Shown here in pieces: positions 36,170 to 44,374 of a stretch of DNA of 64,000 nt. The notes under the pieces were generated by a model. It was not told the DNA's origin and made no database searches. It worked only from the letters and a program-made list of their open reading frames with translations. Location of the stretch: NCBI RefSeq assembly GCF_018362975.1, contig NZ_CP074371.1:4154001-4218000 (forward strand). Direction: 5' to 3'. A program made the position numbers and the translations under genes. Each line of letters starts with the position of its first letter. Within the stretch, counting starts at the first letter, position 1. This stretch comes from Nocardia tengchongensis. Its GTDB lineage: Bacteria > Actinomycetota > Actinomycetes > Mycobacteriales > Mycobacteriaceae.

Positions 36170-36856
36170 GTGAGCGAACCGATGATGGCGGACCGGCCGC
36201 GTCGCCGCTATGCGCCCCGCCTGCCACCCGAGGAGCGGCGCGCGCAGCTGCTCGACGCCGCCTTCGCGGTCCTGGAACGGTCCGAACTCCACGAGCTCAA
36301 CATGGAGGCCGTCGCCGCCGAGGCCGGTGTGGGAAAACCGGTGCTGTACACGGTCTTCAAGACCCGCGCCGAGTTGGTCGCCGCGCTGCTCGAACGCGAA
36401 CGCGAACGGGCGCTGGAACAGGTCGCCGACACCCTGCCCACCGACCTGCTCGGCGCGGATCCCGTGGTCGCGGCCTCCGCCGCGGTCCGGGCGTTCGTCG
36501 ATGTGGCCCTCGACAATCCGACCCGGTGGCGACTGCTGTTGTCCGGGCCGGGCAATGCCCCCGACGAGTATCGCGAGGCCATTCGCAGCTCCCGTGAGGG
36601 CATCTTCGATCAGGCCGAGGCTCTGGTCCGGATGGGTCTGATCGCCGATTCGCGCTGGGCTGGAATCGATTCCGGCCTGCTCACCAATTCACTGCTGACC
36701 ATCGCCGAGATGCTGGGCCGCATGGCGGTCAGTGAACCGGATGTCTACCCCCGTGAACGCATCGAGGGTTTCGTCCAGGCGATCGTCGCGCTGCTCGTCG
36801 GCCCCGGCCGCCAGGCCCGCGGCTCGCCCGCACCCCCTTCGCCGCCCCGAAAGTGA
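36170..36856 (+). CDS. TetR-family transcriptional regulator
   Basis: A 228-residue TetR protein with the helix-turn-helix in LLDAAFAVLERSELHELNME followed by AAEAGVGKPVLYTVFKTRAE. The C-terminal domain is hydrophobic and helical, and the tail is Pro/Arg-rich. GTG 36170 is preceded by AAGGTGGAG. It lies between the divergent MpaB-like gene and a downstream P450 operon. Two copies of GGTAC-N6-GTACC sit right after its stop codon, so control of the P450 operon is the best guess. Confidence 0.9.
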   Translation: MSEPMMADRPRRRYAPRLPPEERRAQLLDAAFAVLERSELHELNMEAVAAEAGVGKPVLYTVFKTRAELVAALLERERERALEQVADTLPTDLLGADPVVAASAAVRAFVDVALDNPTRWRLLLSGPGNAPDEYREAIRSSREGIFDQAEALVRMGLIADSRWAGIDSGLLTNSLLTIAEMLGRMAVSEPDVYPRERIEGFVQAIVALLVGPGRQARGSPAPPSPPRK

Positions 36857-36871
36857 CCCTTGCCACAGCCC

Positions 36872-36911
36872 GGTACACGAGCGTACCGTCGCGCTGGTAC
36901 GCAGAGGTACC
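36872..36911. promoter_or_regulatory. Two tandem palindromes GGTAC-N6-GTACC
   Basis: GGTAC-ACGAGC-GTACC (36872-36887) and GGTAC-GCAGAG-GTACC (36896-36911) are two identical-arm palindromes with centres 24 bases apart. They lie between the TetR stop and the P450 start. Tandem 16-base sites of this kind fit a cooperatively bound TetR repressor. The second ends 17 bases before the P450 ATG. Confidence 0.65.
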
Positions 36912-36928
36912 ACGCTGGGAGATGGCGC

Positions 36929-38239
36929 ATGACCACAGTGACACTGCCCGACGGACCAACGACGCCGGGCTTCGTGCAGGGCATCGAGATTCTGGCCGGA
37001 CGCACCCGCGCCTGGCGGCGACTGCATCAGCGCTACGGGTCGGCGTTCGTGGTGTCGATGCCGCGCTTCGGGCGCACCGTCGTGCTGTCCGACCCCGCCG
37101 AGGTGAAGGCGCTGTTCACCACCCACACCGATCTGGTCGACAACCTCGACATCAACCTCGGCCAATTCCTGGGCCCCGGTTCGCTGTTCGCGCGGCGCGG
37201 TGAGGAGCATCGCAAGGAGCGCAAGCTGCTCACCCCACCCTTCCACGGGCGTCGGCTGGCGGTCTACGAATCGCTGATCGAGGAGGAGGCCGTCCGCGAG
37301 ATGGCCACCTGGCCGTCGGGGCGTGAGTTCGCGACCATGGATTCGATGATGCGCATCACGCTGAACGTGATCCTGCGCGCCGTATTCGGTGCGGAGGGAG
37401 CGGAATTCGAGCAATTGCGCGAGCTGATCCCGAAACTGGTGCTGATCGCCTCCGCGCTGGCCGCGGTGCCGGTGCCGCAAGGGTTGTTCGGGCGCTTCGG
37501 ACCGTGGGCGCGGTTCGCGGCCCACCGCGCGAGCTACGACGAGATCGTGGGCCGGCTCATCCGCCGCGCCGCCGCCGACCCGCACCTGTCCGACCGGGAC
37601 GACGTGCTGGCCATGCTGCTGCAGGCCCGCTACGACGACGGCTCGGCCATGACGCAGAGCGAGATCGCCGACGAGCTGCTCACCCTGCTCACCGCGGGCC
37701 ACGAGACCACCGCCACCTCGCTGGCCTGGACCGTGGAACGGCTGCGGCGGCACCCGCACCTGCTGACGCGCCTGGTCGAGGAGACCGACGCGGGTGGCTC
37801 CGCGCTGCGCGAGGCGACGCTGCTGGAGGTCCAGCGGGTGCGCCCGGTCATCGACGCCACCGCCCGCAAGGTGCGGGTGGACGATTTCCAGCTGGGCCGG
37901 TGGACGCTGCCGCGCGGCCAGCACGTCCTGGTCAGCATCCGGCTCATGCACGACAACCCGGAATTGTTCACCAACCCACGCGATTTCGACCCGGACCGGT
38001 TCCTCGACGCGCGCCCGGGGACGTTCAACTGGATTCCGTTCGGCGGCGGCGCGCGCCGCTGCATCGGGGCGGCGTTCGCCACCATGGAGATGAACGTGGT
38101 GCTGCGGGTGCTGTTGCGCGACTTCACCCTCGCACCCACCGACGCGCCCGACGAGCGCACCCACTTCCGCGGCGTCGCCTGGCGCCGGCGAAGAAGGGCC
38201 GCGCGGTCGTCTACCGCAGGCCACCGCGACCGCCGCTGA
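36929..38239 (+). CDS. Cytochrome P450 (C-terminal tail shifted by one base)
   Basis: A P450 monooxygenase with the I-helix TAGHETTATSLAW, ExxR in LEVQRVRP, and heme loop FGGGARRCIG holding the Cys ligand. It resembles class I P450s related to the CYP102/CYP110-like bacterial group rather than membrane forms. After HFRGVAW the frame goes off-family. One base earlier in register it would read APAKKGRAVVYRR and continue to 38358, overlapping the next gene start by GTGA. One G is therefore probably missing at 38181-38182. All catalytic motifs lie before the shift. It is the first gene of an operon with hydrolase, SDR and Baeyer-Villiger monooxygenase. Confidence 0.88.
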   Translation: MTTVTLPDGPTTPGFVQGIEILAGRTRAWRRLHQRYGSAFVVSMPRFGRTVVLSDPAEVKALFTTHTDLVDNLDINLGQFLGPGSLFARRGEEHRKERKLLTPPFHGRRLAVYESLIEEEAVREMATWPSGREFATMDSMMRITLNVILRAVFGAEGAEFEQLRELIPKLVLIASALAAVPVPQGLFGRFGPWARFAAHRASYDEIVGRLIRRAAADPHLSDRDDVLAMLLQARYDDGSAMTQSEIADELLTLLTAGHETTATSLAWTVERLRRHPHLLTRLVEETDAGGSALREATLLEVQRVRPVIDATARKVRVDDFQLGRWTLPRGQHVLVSIRLMHDNPELFTNPRDFDPDRFLDARPGTFNWIPFGGGARRCIGAAFATMEMNVVLRVLLRDFTLAPTDAPDERTHFRGVAWRRRRRAARSSTAGHRDRR

Positions 38240-38354
38240 TCGACGCCGAATCCGATACCGCCGGCACCGAATCCGGGGCAGGCCGTGCCGCATCCGGTGA
38301 AACCCCGGCGGTATCCGGTGAATCCCGGGATGTGCGTGGCGAACAGGTGACGGC

Positions 38355-39308
38355 GTGAGCGAGCGAGAAATAGGCGCAGCAGAGGGAAACGAGCGACGGT
38401 TGGGCGCAGCAGAGCGCGTCGCCGAGGTCGGGCGCGGAATCACCCTCACCTACGAGCGTCAAGGCGCGGGCGTGCCGGTGCTGCTGATCGCCGGGCTCGG
38501 ACAGCAGAAGCACGAATGGCACGACGGGCTGGTCGCCCAGCTGGTGGTGCGCGGGCACGAGGTGGTGCGGTTCGACAATCGTGACGTCGGGACCTCCACA
38601 CACGCCGGGTTTCGGCCGCCGGGCGGGCTCGCCCTGGCCCGCAAGCGCTGGGACCCAAGGCAATACGATCTCGGCGACATGGCCGCCGACACCGCCGGGC
38701 TGCTCGACGTCCTCGGCTGGCGTTCCGCGCATCTGGTCGGGATGTCGATGGGCGGGATGATCGCCCAGACCGTCGCGGCCCGGTATCCGGCGCGGGTGTC
38801 GTCGCTGACGTCGATCTTCTCCACCACCGGGGCGGCGCGCGTGGGGCGGCCCGCCTTGTCCACATGGGCGCGCATGTTCCGCAAGCCCGCCCGCACCCGC
38901 GACCAGCATGTCGAGGAAGCGGTGAACATGTACCGGCACATCGGATCTGCGGGCTACCCCATCGACGAGGCGCGGATCCGCGCCACGGCGGGCCTGACGT
39001 GGGACCGCGACCCGCATCCCGCGGCCGGTGTCGGCCGTCAGCTCGCCGGAGTCCTCAAGTCGGGGGACCGGACCCGGGAGGTGCGGACCATCACCGCGCC
39101 GACGCTGGTGCTGCACGGCGACCGCGATCGCATGGTGAACCCGACCGGTGGCGCGGTGACCGCCGCCGCGATCCCGGGCGCGCGCCTGCACACGCTGCCG
39201 GGCATGGGCCACGATCTGCCCGTCGCGCTGTGGCCCACCTTCGCCGACCTCATCGACAGTCACATCCGCACCGCAGAATCCAGGAGTTCCGATGCCCCGA
39301 ACCTCTAG
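38355..39308 (+). CDS. Alpha/beta hydrolase
   Basis: A 317-residue hydrolase with oxyanion region VLLIAGLGQQKHEW, the D-N-R-D-x-G-x-S motif RFDNRDVGTST, nucleophile elbow VGMSMGGMIAQ (Ser about 133) and His in PGMGHDLP. The RFDNRDVGTS motif is common in esterases and epoxide-hydrolase-like enzymes. The N terminus holds a small internal repeat (REIGAAEG and RRLGAAER). GTG 38355 overlaps the corrected P450 frame, and its end overlaps the SDR gene by 17 bases. In this operon it may cleave the ester formed by the Baeyer-Villiger enzyme. Confidence 0.9.
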   Translation: MSEREIGAAEGNERRLGAAERVAEVGRGITLTYERQGAGVPVLLIAGLGQQKHEWHDGLVAQLVVRGHEVVRFDNRDVGTSTHAGFRPPGGLALARKRWDPRQYDLGDMAADTAGLLDVLGWRSAHLVGMSMGGMIAQTVAARYPARVSSLTSIFSTTGAARVGRPALSTWARMFRKPARTRDQHVEEAVNMYRHIGSAGYPIDEARIRATAGLTWDRDPHPAAGVGRQLAGVLKSGDRTREVRTITAPTLVLHGDRDRMVNPTGGAVTAAAIPGARLHTLPGMGHDLPVALWPTFADLIDSHIRTAESRSSDAPNL

Positions 39309-40149
39309 GCCCCTGTCGGGCCGGCCCGTCATGATCACCGGCGCGGCCTCCGGCATCGGGCGCGGACTTGCCGAATTGCTGTCGCGCCGTGGATCACCGG
39401 TGGCCATCGCCGATATCGACGCCGACGGGTTGAAGCAGACCGCCGCCGGGCTCGACGGCCCGGTGCTGACCCGGGTCCTGGATGTCAGCGACGCCGCAGA
39501 CCAGCTGGCCTTCGCCGGCGAGGTCCGGGAGTGGCTGAACGCGCCGCTGGCCGCGGTGTTCAACAATGCCGGGGTGGCGGTGTCCTCGTCGGTGCTCGAC
39601 AGTGTGCCCGACGACGACGAATGGTTGCGGCGCATCAACTTCGACGGTGTGGTGAACGGGACGCGGGCGTTCCTGCCGATCCTCGTCGAGCAGGGCAGCG
39701 GCGCGATCGTCAATACCTCCAGCGTGTTCGGACTGGCGGGCATGCCGTATCAAAGTGCTTACTGTGCCGCGAAATTCGCGGTGCGCGGGTTCACCGACGC
39801 ACTGCGGCAGGAACTCCGGGGGACCGGGGTGTCGGCGGTGACCGTGCATCCCGGCGGTATTCGCACCAATATCGCCCGCAACGGGCGGGTGCGCAAGGAC
39901 CCTGAGGGCCGGGGCCGCACCCACGAGCAGATGGCCGCCGAATTCGAGGCGATGACCATGACCACGCCCGAGCGAGCGGCCGAAATCATCTGCCGCGGTG
40001 TCGAACGCGGCAAGGCGCGGATCCTGGTCGGACCCGACGCCTACCTGTTCGACACCCTGACACGGGTGACCCCGACGCACTACTACGACGTGCTGTCGAT
40101 CGTGATGGGCCTGGCGCGCGGGCGGGCCGCGAAGGGAGCGGGACAATGA
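39292..40149 (+). CDS. Short-chain dehydrogenase/reductase
   Basis: A 285-residue classical SDR. The nucleotide-binding motif is MITGAASGIGRG (about residues 14-25), NNAG appears in VFNNAGVAVSS, and the catalytic Tyr-Lys pair is in SAYCAAK. AIADIDADG points to NAD preference, because an Asp follows the second strand. AGGAGTTCCG precedes ATG 39292, inside the end of the hydrolase gene. Its end overlaps the monooxygenase gene by four bases. It could oxidise an alcohol to the ketone used by that enzyme. Confidence 0.92.
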   Translation: MPRTSRPLSGRPVMITGAASGIGRGLAELLSRRGSPVAIADIDADGLKQTAAGLDGPVLTRVLDVSDAADQLAFAGEVREWLNAPLAAVFNNAGVAVSSSVLDSVPDDDEWLRRINFDGVVNGTRAFLPILVEQGSGAIVNTSSVFGLAGMPYQSAYCAAKFAVRGFTDALRQELRGTGVSAVTVHPGGIRTNIARNGRVRKDPEGRGRTHEQMAAEFEAMTMTTPERAAEIICRGVERGKARILVGPDAYLFDTLTRVTPTHYYDVLSIVMGLARGRAAKGAGQ

Positions 40150-41648
40150 CCGAACACGTGGACGTGCTGATCGTCGGGGCCGGGCTGTCGGGCATCGGGG
40201 CGGCCCATCATCTGCAGGCCGCTTTCCCCGGCCGCAGTTACGCGATCCTCGAGGCCCGCGAGGCGATGGGCGGGACCTGGGATCTGTTCCGCTATCCCGG
40301 GGTGCGGTCGGACTCCGACATGCACACCCTCGGGTACCGGTTCCGGCCGTGGGTGGCGGCCGAGGCCATCGCCGACGGGCCCGCCATCCTCTCCTACATT
40401 CGCGAGACCGCCGCCGACGCGGGCATCGACCAGCGAATCCGATACGGCCACAAGGTGACCGGTGCCTCCTGGTCGTCGGAGGAGGCGCGCTGGACCGTCG
40501 GGTTCGAGCACGCCGGGGTGCCCGCCACCATCACCTGCGACTTCCTCTACCTGTGCAGCGGCTACTACCGCTACGACGAGGGCTACGTCCCGGAGTTCGC
40601 GGGAATGGACGACTTCCGCGGGCAGATCGTGCACCCGCAGCACTGGCCGGCCGAACTCGATTACGCCGGAAAGCGTGTCGTGGTGATCGGCAGCGGGGCG
40701 ACCGCGGTGACGCTGGTGCCCGCGATGGCCGAGACCGCCGGGCACGTCACCATGCTGCAGCGTTCGCCCACCTACATCATGTCCGCGCCGAGCGTGGACA
40801 CCGTCGCCACCAAGCTGCGTCAGTGGCTGGGGGCGCGGCGGGCGTACGCCGTTACCCGCTGGAAGAACGTGGCGATCAGCACCGTCATCTATCAGCTCAG
40901 TCAGCGGCGGCCGGCGATGATGCGCAAGTTCTTCCGGGATCTGACCGTCAAGCAGCTGCCTGAGGGCTACGACGTCGACACGCATTTCAATCCGGCCTAC
41001 AACCCGTGGGATCAGCGGCTGTGCCTGGTGCCCGACGGGGACCTGTTCCGGGCCATCAGCGCCGGGCGTGCCTCGGTGGCGACCGACCGCATCGAACGCT
41101 TCACCGCGGACGGGCTGCGGCTGGAATCGGGGACCGAATTGAGCGCCGACATCGTGGTGACGGCGACCGGGCTGGATCTGCTGGCGCTCGGCGGCATCGC
41201 GCTCACGGTCGACGGCCGCGAGATCCAGCCGCCCGACACCATGGCCTACAAGGGCATGATGCTCAGTGGCGTGCCGAACTTCGCGTTCACCATCGGCTAC
41301 ACCAACGCGTCGTGGACGCTCAAGGCCGACCTGGTCTCCGAGTTCGTCTGCCGGCTGCTGCGGCACCTGGACGAGCACGGGTACAGCCAGGCCACACCGT
41401 GGCCGGACCCCGCGGTGACCGCCAAGCCGCTGCTCGATTTCCAGGCGGGCTACGTGCTGCGGTCGATGGATCGTTTCCCCAGGGCCGGGTCGCGGGCGCC
41501 ATGGCGGCTGGGCATGAACTACGCCCAGGACGTCATCACCTTGCGGCACGGGCGAATCGAGGACGGCACCATCCGTTTCGGCCGGCGCACGGTGCGGGCG
41601 GCCACCGCGCCCACGGCCGAACGCGGGCCCGAACAGGTCACGGCCTGA
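40146..41648 (+). CDS. Baeyer-Villiger type flavin monooxygenase
   Basis: A 500-residue FAD- and NADPH-dependent monooxygenase, similar to EthA and MymA. The FAD-binding motif is GAGLSGIG near residue 12, the NADPH motif is VVIGSGATAVT around residue 178, and the Baeyer-Villiger fingerprint FxGxxxHxxxWP is met exactly by FRGQIVHPQHWP (about 157-168). EAREAMGGTWD is also typical. The reaction inserts oxygen next to a ketone to give an ester or lactone. It is the last gene of the P450-hydrolase-SDR operon and overlaps the SDR by four bases. Together these enzymes could hydroxylate, oxidise, insert oxygen and hydrolyse one carbon skeleton. Confidence 0.94.
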   Translation: MTEHVDVLIVGAGLSGIGAAHHLQAAFPGRSYAILEAREAMGGTWDLFRYPGVRSDSDMHTLGYRFRPWVAAEAIADGPAILSYIRETAADAGIDQRIRYGHKVTGASWSSEEARWTVGFEHAGVPATITCDFLYLCSGYYRYDEGYVPEFAGMDDFRGQIVHPQHWPAELDYAGKRVVVIGSGATAVTLVPAMAETAGHVTMLQRSPTYIMSAPSVDTVATKLRQWLGARRAYAVTRWKNVAISTVIYQLSQRRPAMMRKFFRDLTVKQLPEGYDVDTHFNPAYNPWDQRLCLVPDGDLFRAISAGRASVATDRIERFTADGLRLESGTELSADIVVTATGLDLLALGGIALTVDGREIQPPDTMAYKGMMLSGVPNFAFTIGYTNASWTLKADLVSEFVCRLLRHLDEHGYSQATPWPDPAVTAKPLLDFQAGYVLRSMDRFPRAGSRAPWRLGMNYAQDVITLRHGRIEDGTIRFGRRTVRAATAPTAERGPEQVTA

Positions 41649-41721
41649 CCATGGCGAGACACGCCGCGGCGGACACACCGACCCCGTCGCGGTGCTCACC
41701 GAGATCCGGGAAACTACGCTG

Positions 41722-42356
41722 ATGCTTGTGACCCGCGCCGACCCCGCCAGCAGTGCCGACCCGGCTGTGCGGGCCGACACCGCCGCCGACTCCGGCTTCC
41801 GGCGGCGTCTGCTCGACGCCATGGCCGACGCGGTCCGTGAGCGCGGCTACCGCGACACCACGGTCGCCGACATCGTGCGCCTGGCCAAGACCTCGCGGCG
41901 GACTTTCTACGAGCATTTCGCCGACAAGCAGGACTGCTTCGTGGCCATGCTCGCCGAACGCAACAACGAGACCATCGACCAGATCTACGCGGCCGTGGAC
42001 GTGGCCGCACCTTGGGACACCCAGATCCATCAGCGATCGAGGCGTGGATCGGGGCGTCGCGGGAGGACACCTGCATCACCCTGGCCTGGATCCGCGATAT
42101 TCCGGCGCTGGGGGAGCGGGCCCAGCAGCTGCAACGCGAGGCCGCCGACGCGTTCATCACCCTCATCCAGACCTTGACCGCCACAACCGAATTCCAGGCC
42201 GCGGGCCTGCATCCGCCGACCCATCAGATGGCGACGATCCTCTATGGCGGGTTCCGTGAACTGATCGCTTCCACCGTGGAGGACGGGCGCGACATCATCG
42301 AAATCATCGACGTGGCAGTCGAAACCGCGCTGGCCCTGATCGGCCCGCGCTACTAG
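41722..42356 (+). pseudogene. TetR-family regulator broken by one -1 frameshift
   Basis: Two frames together encode one TetR protein. The first, from ATG 41722, carries an intact helix-turn-helix (LLDAMADAVRERGYRDTTVA, then AKTSRRTFYEHFADKQDCF) and runs to WDTQIHQ. The second continues AIEAWIGASREDTCITLAWI and ends at 42356 with VETALALIGPRY. Adding one G at 42033 (CAGCG to CAGGCG) joins them into about 211 residues. It lies behind the Baeyer-Villiger gene by about 70 bases and ends nine bases from the convergent XRE gene. It is either a recent pseudogene or an assembly error. Confidence 0.78.
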
Positions 42357-42365
42357 GCGTAGCCG

Positions 42366-42947
42366 TCAGTCCTTCTTCGGCCGGGCGCGGAAGTGCGCTC
42401 GCTCACCCTGTTTGCCGAACAGGCAGGAACTCGACCGGTTCGTCATCGCTGCGCCGAACCAGTGCGGTTCTCGCGTATCGAATTCGGCGGCCTCGCCCGG
42501 TCCCAGGATCAGGTCGTGCGAGCCGAGGATCATCCGTAGTCGCCCGTTGAGCACGTACAGCCATTCGTAACCCTCGTGCGTCTGCGGGTTGGGCTCGGTG
42601 CGACCGGATTTCGGCCCGAGCACGATCTTGAACGCCTGAATCCCGCCCGCCCGCCGCGTCAACGGCAGCATCTGCATCCCGCCCCGCGTGATCGGCCGCG
42701 TGTGCACGCGCGGATCTCCGGTGATCGGCGCGTTCACCAGATCGTCGAGACTCACTCCGTGAGCGCGTGCCAGCGGCAGCAGCTGCTCCAGGGTGGGCCG
42801 CCGGGCTCCCGACTCCAGCCGGGACAGGGTGCTCACCGAGATCCCCGTCTCCGCCGACAGCTCCGCGAGCGTCGTCTCCCGCTGTTTGCGCAGTTCACGC
42901 AGCCGCAGCCCCACCCCTTCCAGGGCTCTGTCGATATCCTCGGTCAT
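42366..42947 (-). CDS. XRE-family regulator with C-terminal cupin domain
   Basis: A 193-residue regulator with an N-terminal HTH_3 domain (LRELRKQRETTLAELSAETG, ISVSTLSRLESGARRPTLEQ) and a C-terminal cupin_2 domain (HEGYEWLYVLNGRLRMILGS, GPGEAAEFDTREPHWFG). Proteins like this often control a neighbouring oxidoreductase or amine metabolism gene. It starts at ATG 42947 and is divergent from a TrxR-like flavoprotein gene 82 bases away, the likely target. GTTTGCCACATCGGCAAA-type symmetry (TTTGCC...GGCAAA) at 42955-42973 may be its operator. Confidence 0.9.
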   Translation of the reverse strand: MTEDIDRALEGVGLRLRELRKQRETTLAELSAETGISVSTLSRLESGARRPTLEQLLPLARAHGVSLDDLVNAPITGDPRVHTRPITRGGMQMLPLTRRAGGIQAFKIVLGPKSGRTEPNPQTHEGYEWLYVLNGRLRMILGSHDLILGPGEAAEFDTREPHWFGAAMTNRSSSCLFGKQGERAHFRARPKKD

Positions 42948-43029
42948 CACCCCAGTTTGCCACATCGGCAAAGAAGGTTGCCGATACGCCGTCATCTTCC
43001 GCATGGTCGTGGTCAGGAGGTGGTCATCC

Positions 43030-43994
43030 ATGACCGATCAGCTGAACAGCAACTACGACGTGGTGGTGGTAGGCGGCGGCCCCGCCGGCCTGAACGGGGC
43101 CCTCATGCTCGCCCGCGCCCGCCGCACCGTGGCCGTCATCGACGCGGGCGCCCCACGCAACGCCCCCGCCGACCGCGTACACGGCCTGTTCGCCCGCGAG
43201 GGCGTCCCACCCGGCGAACTACTGTCCCGCGGCCGCGACGAGGTCCGCTCCTTCGGCGGCCACATCGTCCCCGGCGAGGTAACCGAAATCACCAGGGACG
43301 GCGAAGATTTCATCATCACCCTCGCCGACTCCCGCACCGCCCGAGCCCGCCGCCTGCTGGTGACCTCGGGCCTGGTCGACGAACTCCCCGACATCCCCGG
43401 CCTCCGCGCCCGCTGGGGCCACGACGTCATCCACTGCCCCTACTGCCACGGCTGGGAATCCCGAGACCGCCCCATCGGCGTCCTGGGCCTGGGCCCCATG
43501 GCAATCCACCTGGCCCTCCTCTTCCGCCAGTGGAGCGACGACATCACCTACTTCGCCCACACCAACACCCCGCCCACCCCCGAGGAATCAGAACAACTGG
43601 CAGCCAGAGGAATCCGGATCGTCGAAGGCGAAATCGCCTCCGTCGAAATCGCCGACGACCGCATCACCGGCGTCCGCCTCACCACCGGCACCGTGGTTCC
43701 CCGCAAAATCCTGGTCGCCCCCACCAGAATGGTCGCCCGAGCCCCCTTCCTCACCCTTCTCGGCCTCACACCCACCCTCACCCCATGGGCGCAGGCGAGC
43801 ACATCCCCACCGACCCCACCGGTCGAACCACCATTCCCGGCGTCTGGGCGGCAGGCAACGTCACCGATCTCTCCGCCCAAGTCGGCAATTCCGCGGCTGC
43901 CGGCGCTATGGCGGGCGCTCATATCAACGCTGACCTGGTAACCGAGGACACTCGTCACGCTGTGGAGGCGCATCGAGTTCACGTTCGGGTGTAG
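43030..43994 (+). pseudogene. Thioredoxin reductase-like FAD/NAD(P) oxidoreductase broken by one -1 frameshift
   Basis: A flavoprotein with FAD motif VVVGGGPAGLNGALMLARAR, the redox-type motif HCPYCHGWE and the nucleotide motif IGVLGLGPMAIHLAL. After about 250 residues the family frame breaks. The expected ending MGAGEHIPTDPTGRTT, then IPGVWAAGNVTDLSAQVGNS lies one base out of register and continues to 43994. A C is missing from the C-run at 43781-43784. Restored, it would be about 321 residues, normal for the family. It is divergent from the XRE-cupin gene. In such pairs the enzyme reduces an unknown acceptor. Confidence 0.8.
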
Positions 43995-44374
43995 CGCCGG
44001 GGATCAGGAAAGGGTCAAAAGATAAAGAGGACTAAAAGATAAAAGACGCCTGGAGAAGGGAGAGGGGCTGGCTGGGTTGGGAGGCTCGCTCGCCTTCCAG
44101 CCTAATTACGGCTCGGCCGTGGATCGGCCCGGTGTGGGGGTACAAGCACTCTGAAGTTGTCGAGGTACACGCACTATTGGAGTAGTGCCGGGGAAGAAGA
44201 GCTTGAGGTCGTCTTTGGGTTTGTGTCTCGAGAAGGTGATCCGTGCAGTCCGTGGGCCGGGATCGGCGGCTCACGGCACCCGGCTTGGCGTCAGCCCAAG
44301 TGCGGTAGGGCAGGCGAGGCGACCCCACTCTATGTAGTTTTGCGCACGCCAGCAGGACACGAGCAGCACTGGAT
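43995..44374. other. Intergenic stretch without recognisable gene
   Basis: About 380 bases between the flavoprotein and the HNH gene. It begins with a purine-rich tract in which AAAAGATAAA appears twice (44017-44026, 44034-44043). The rest is less GC-rich than the surroundings, and no frame looks coding. It may mark the edge of an inserted segment. Confidence 0.5.

Noticed and set aside
43030..43994. Programmed ribosomal frameshifting in the flavoprotein gene
   Set aside because: There is a C-run but no slippery heptamer or following structure. The same kind of single-base defect recurs in five other unrelated genes, so assembly error is simpler.
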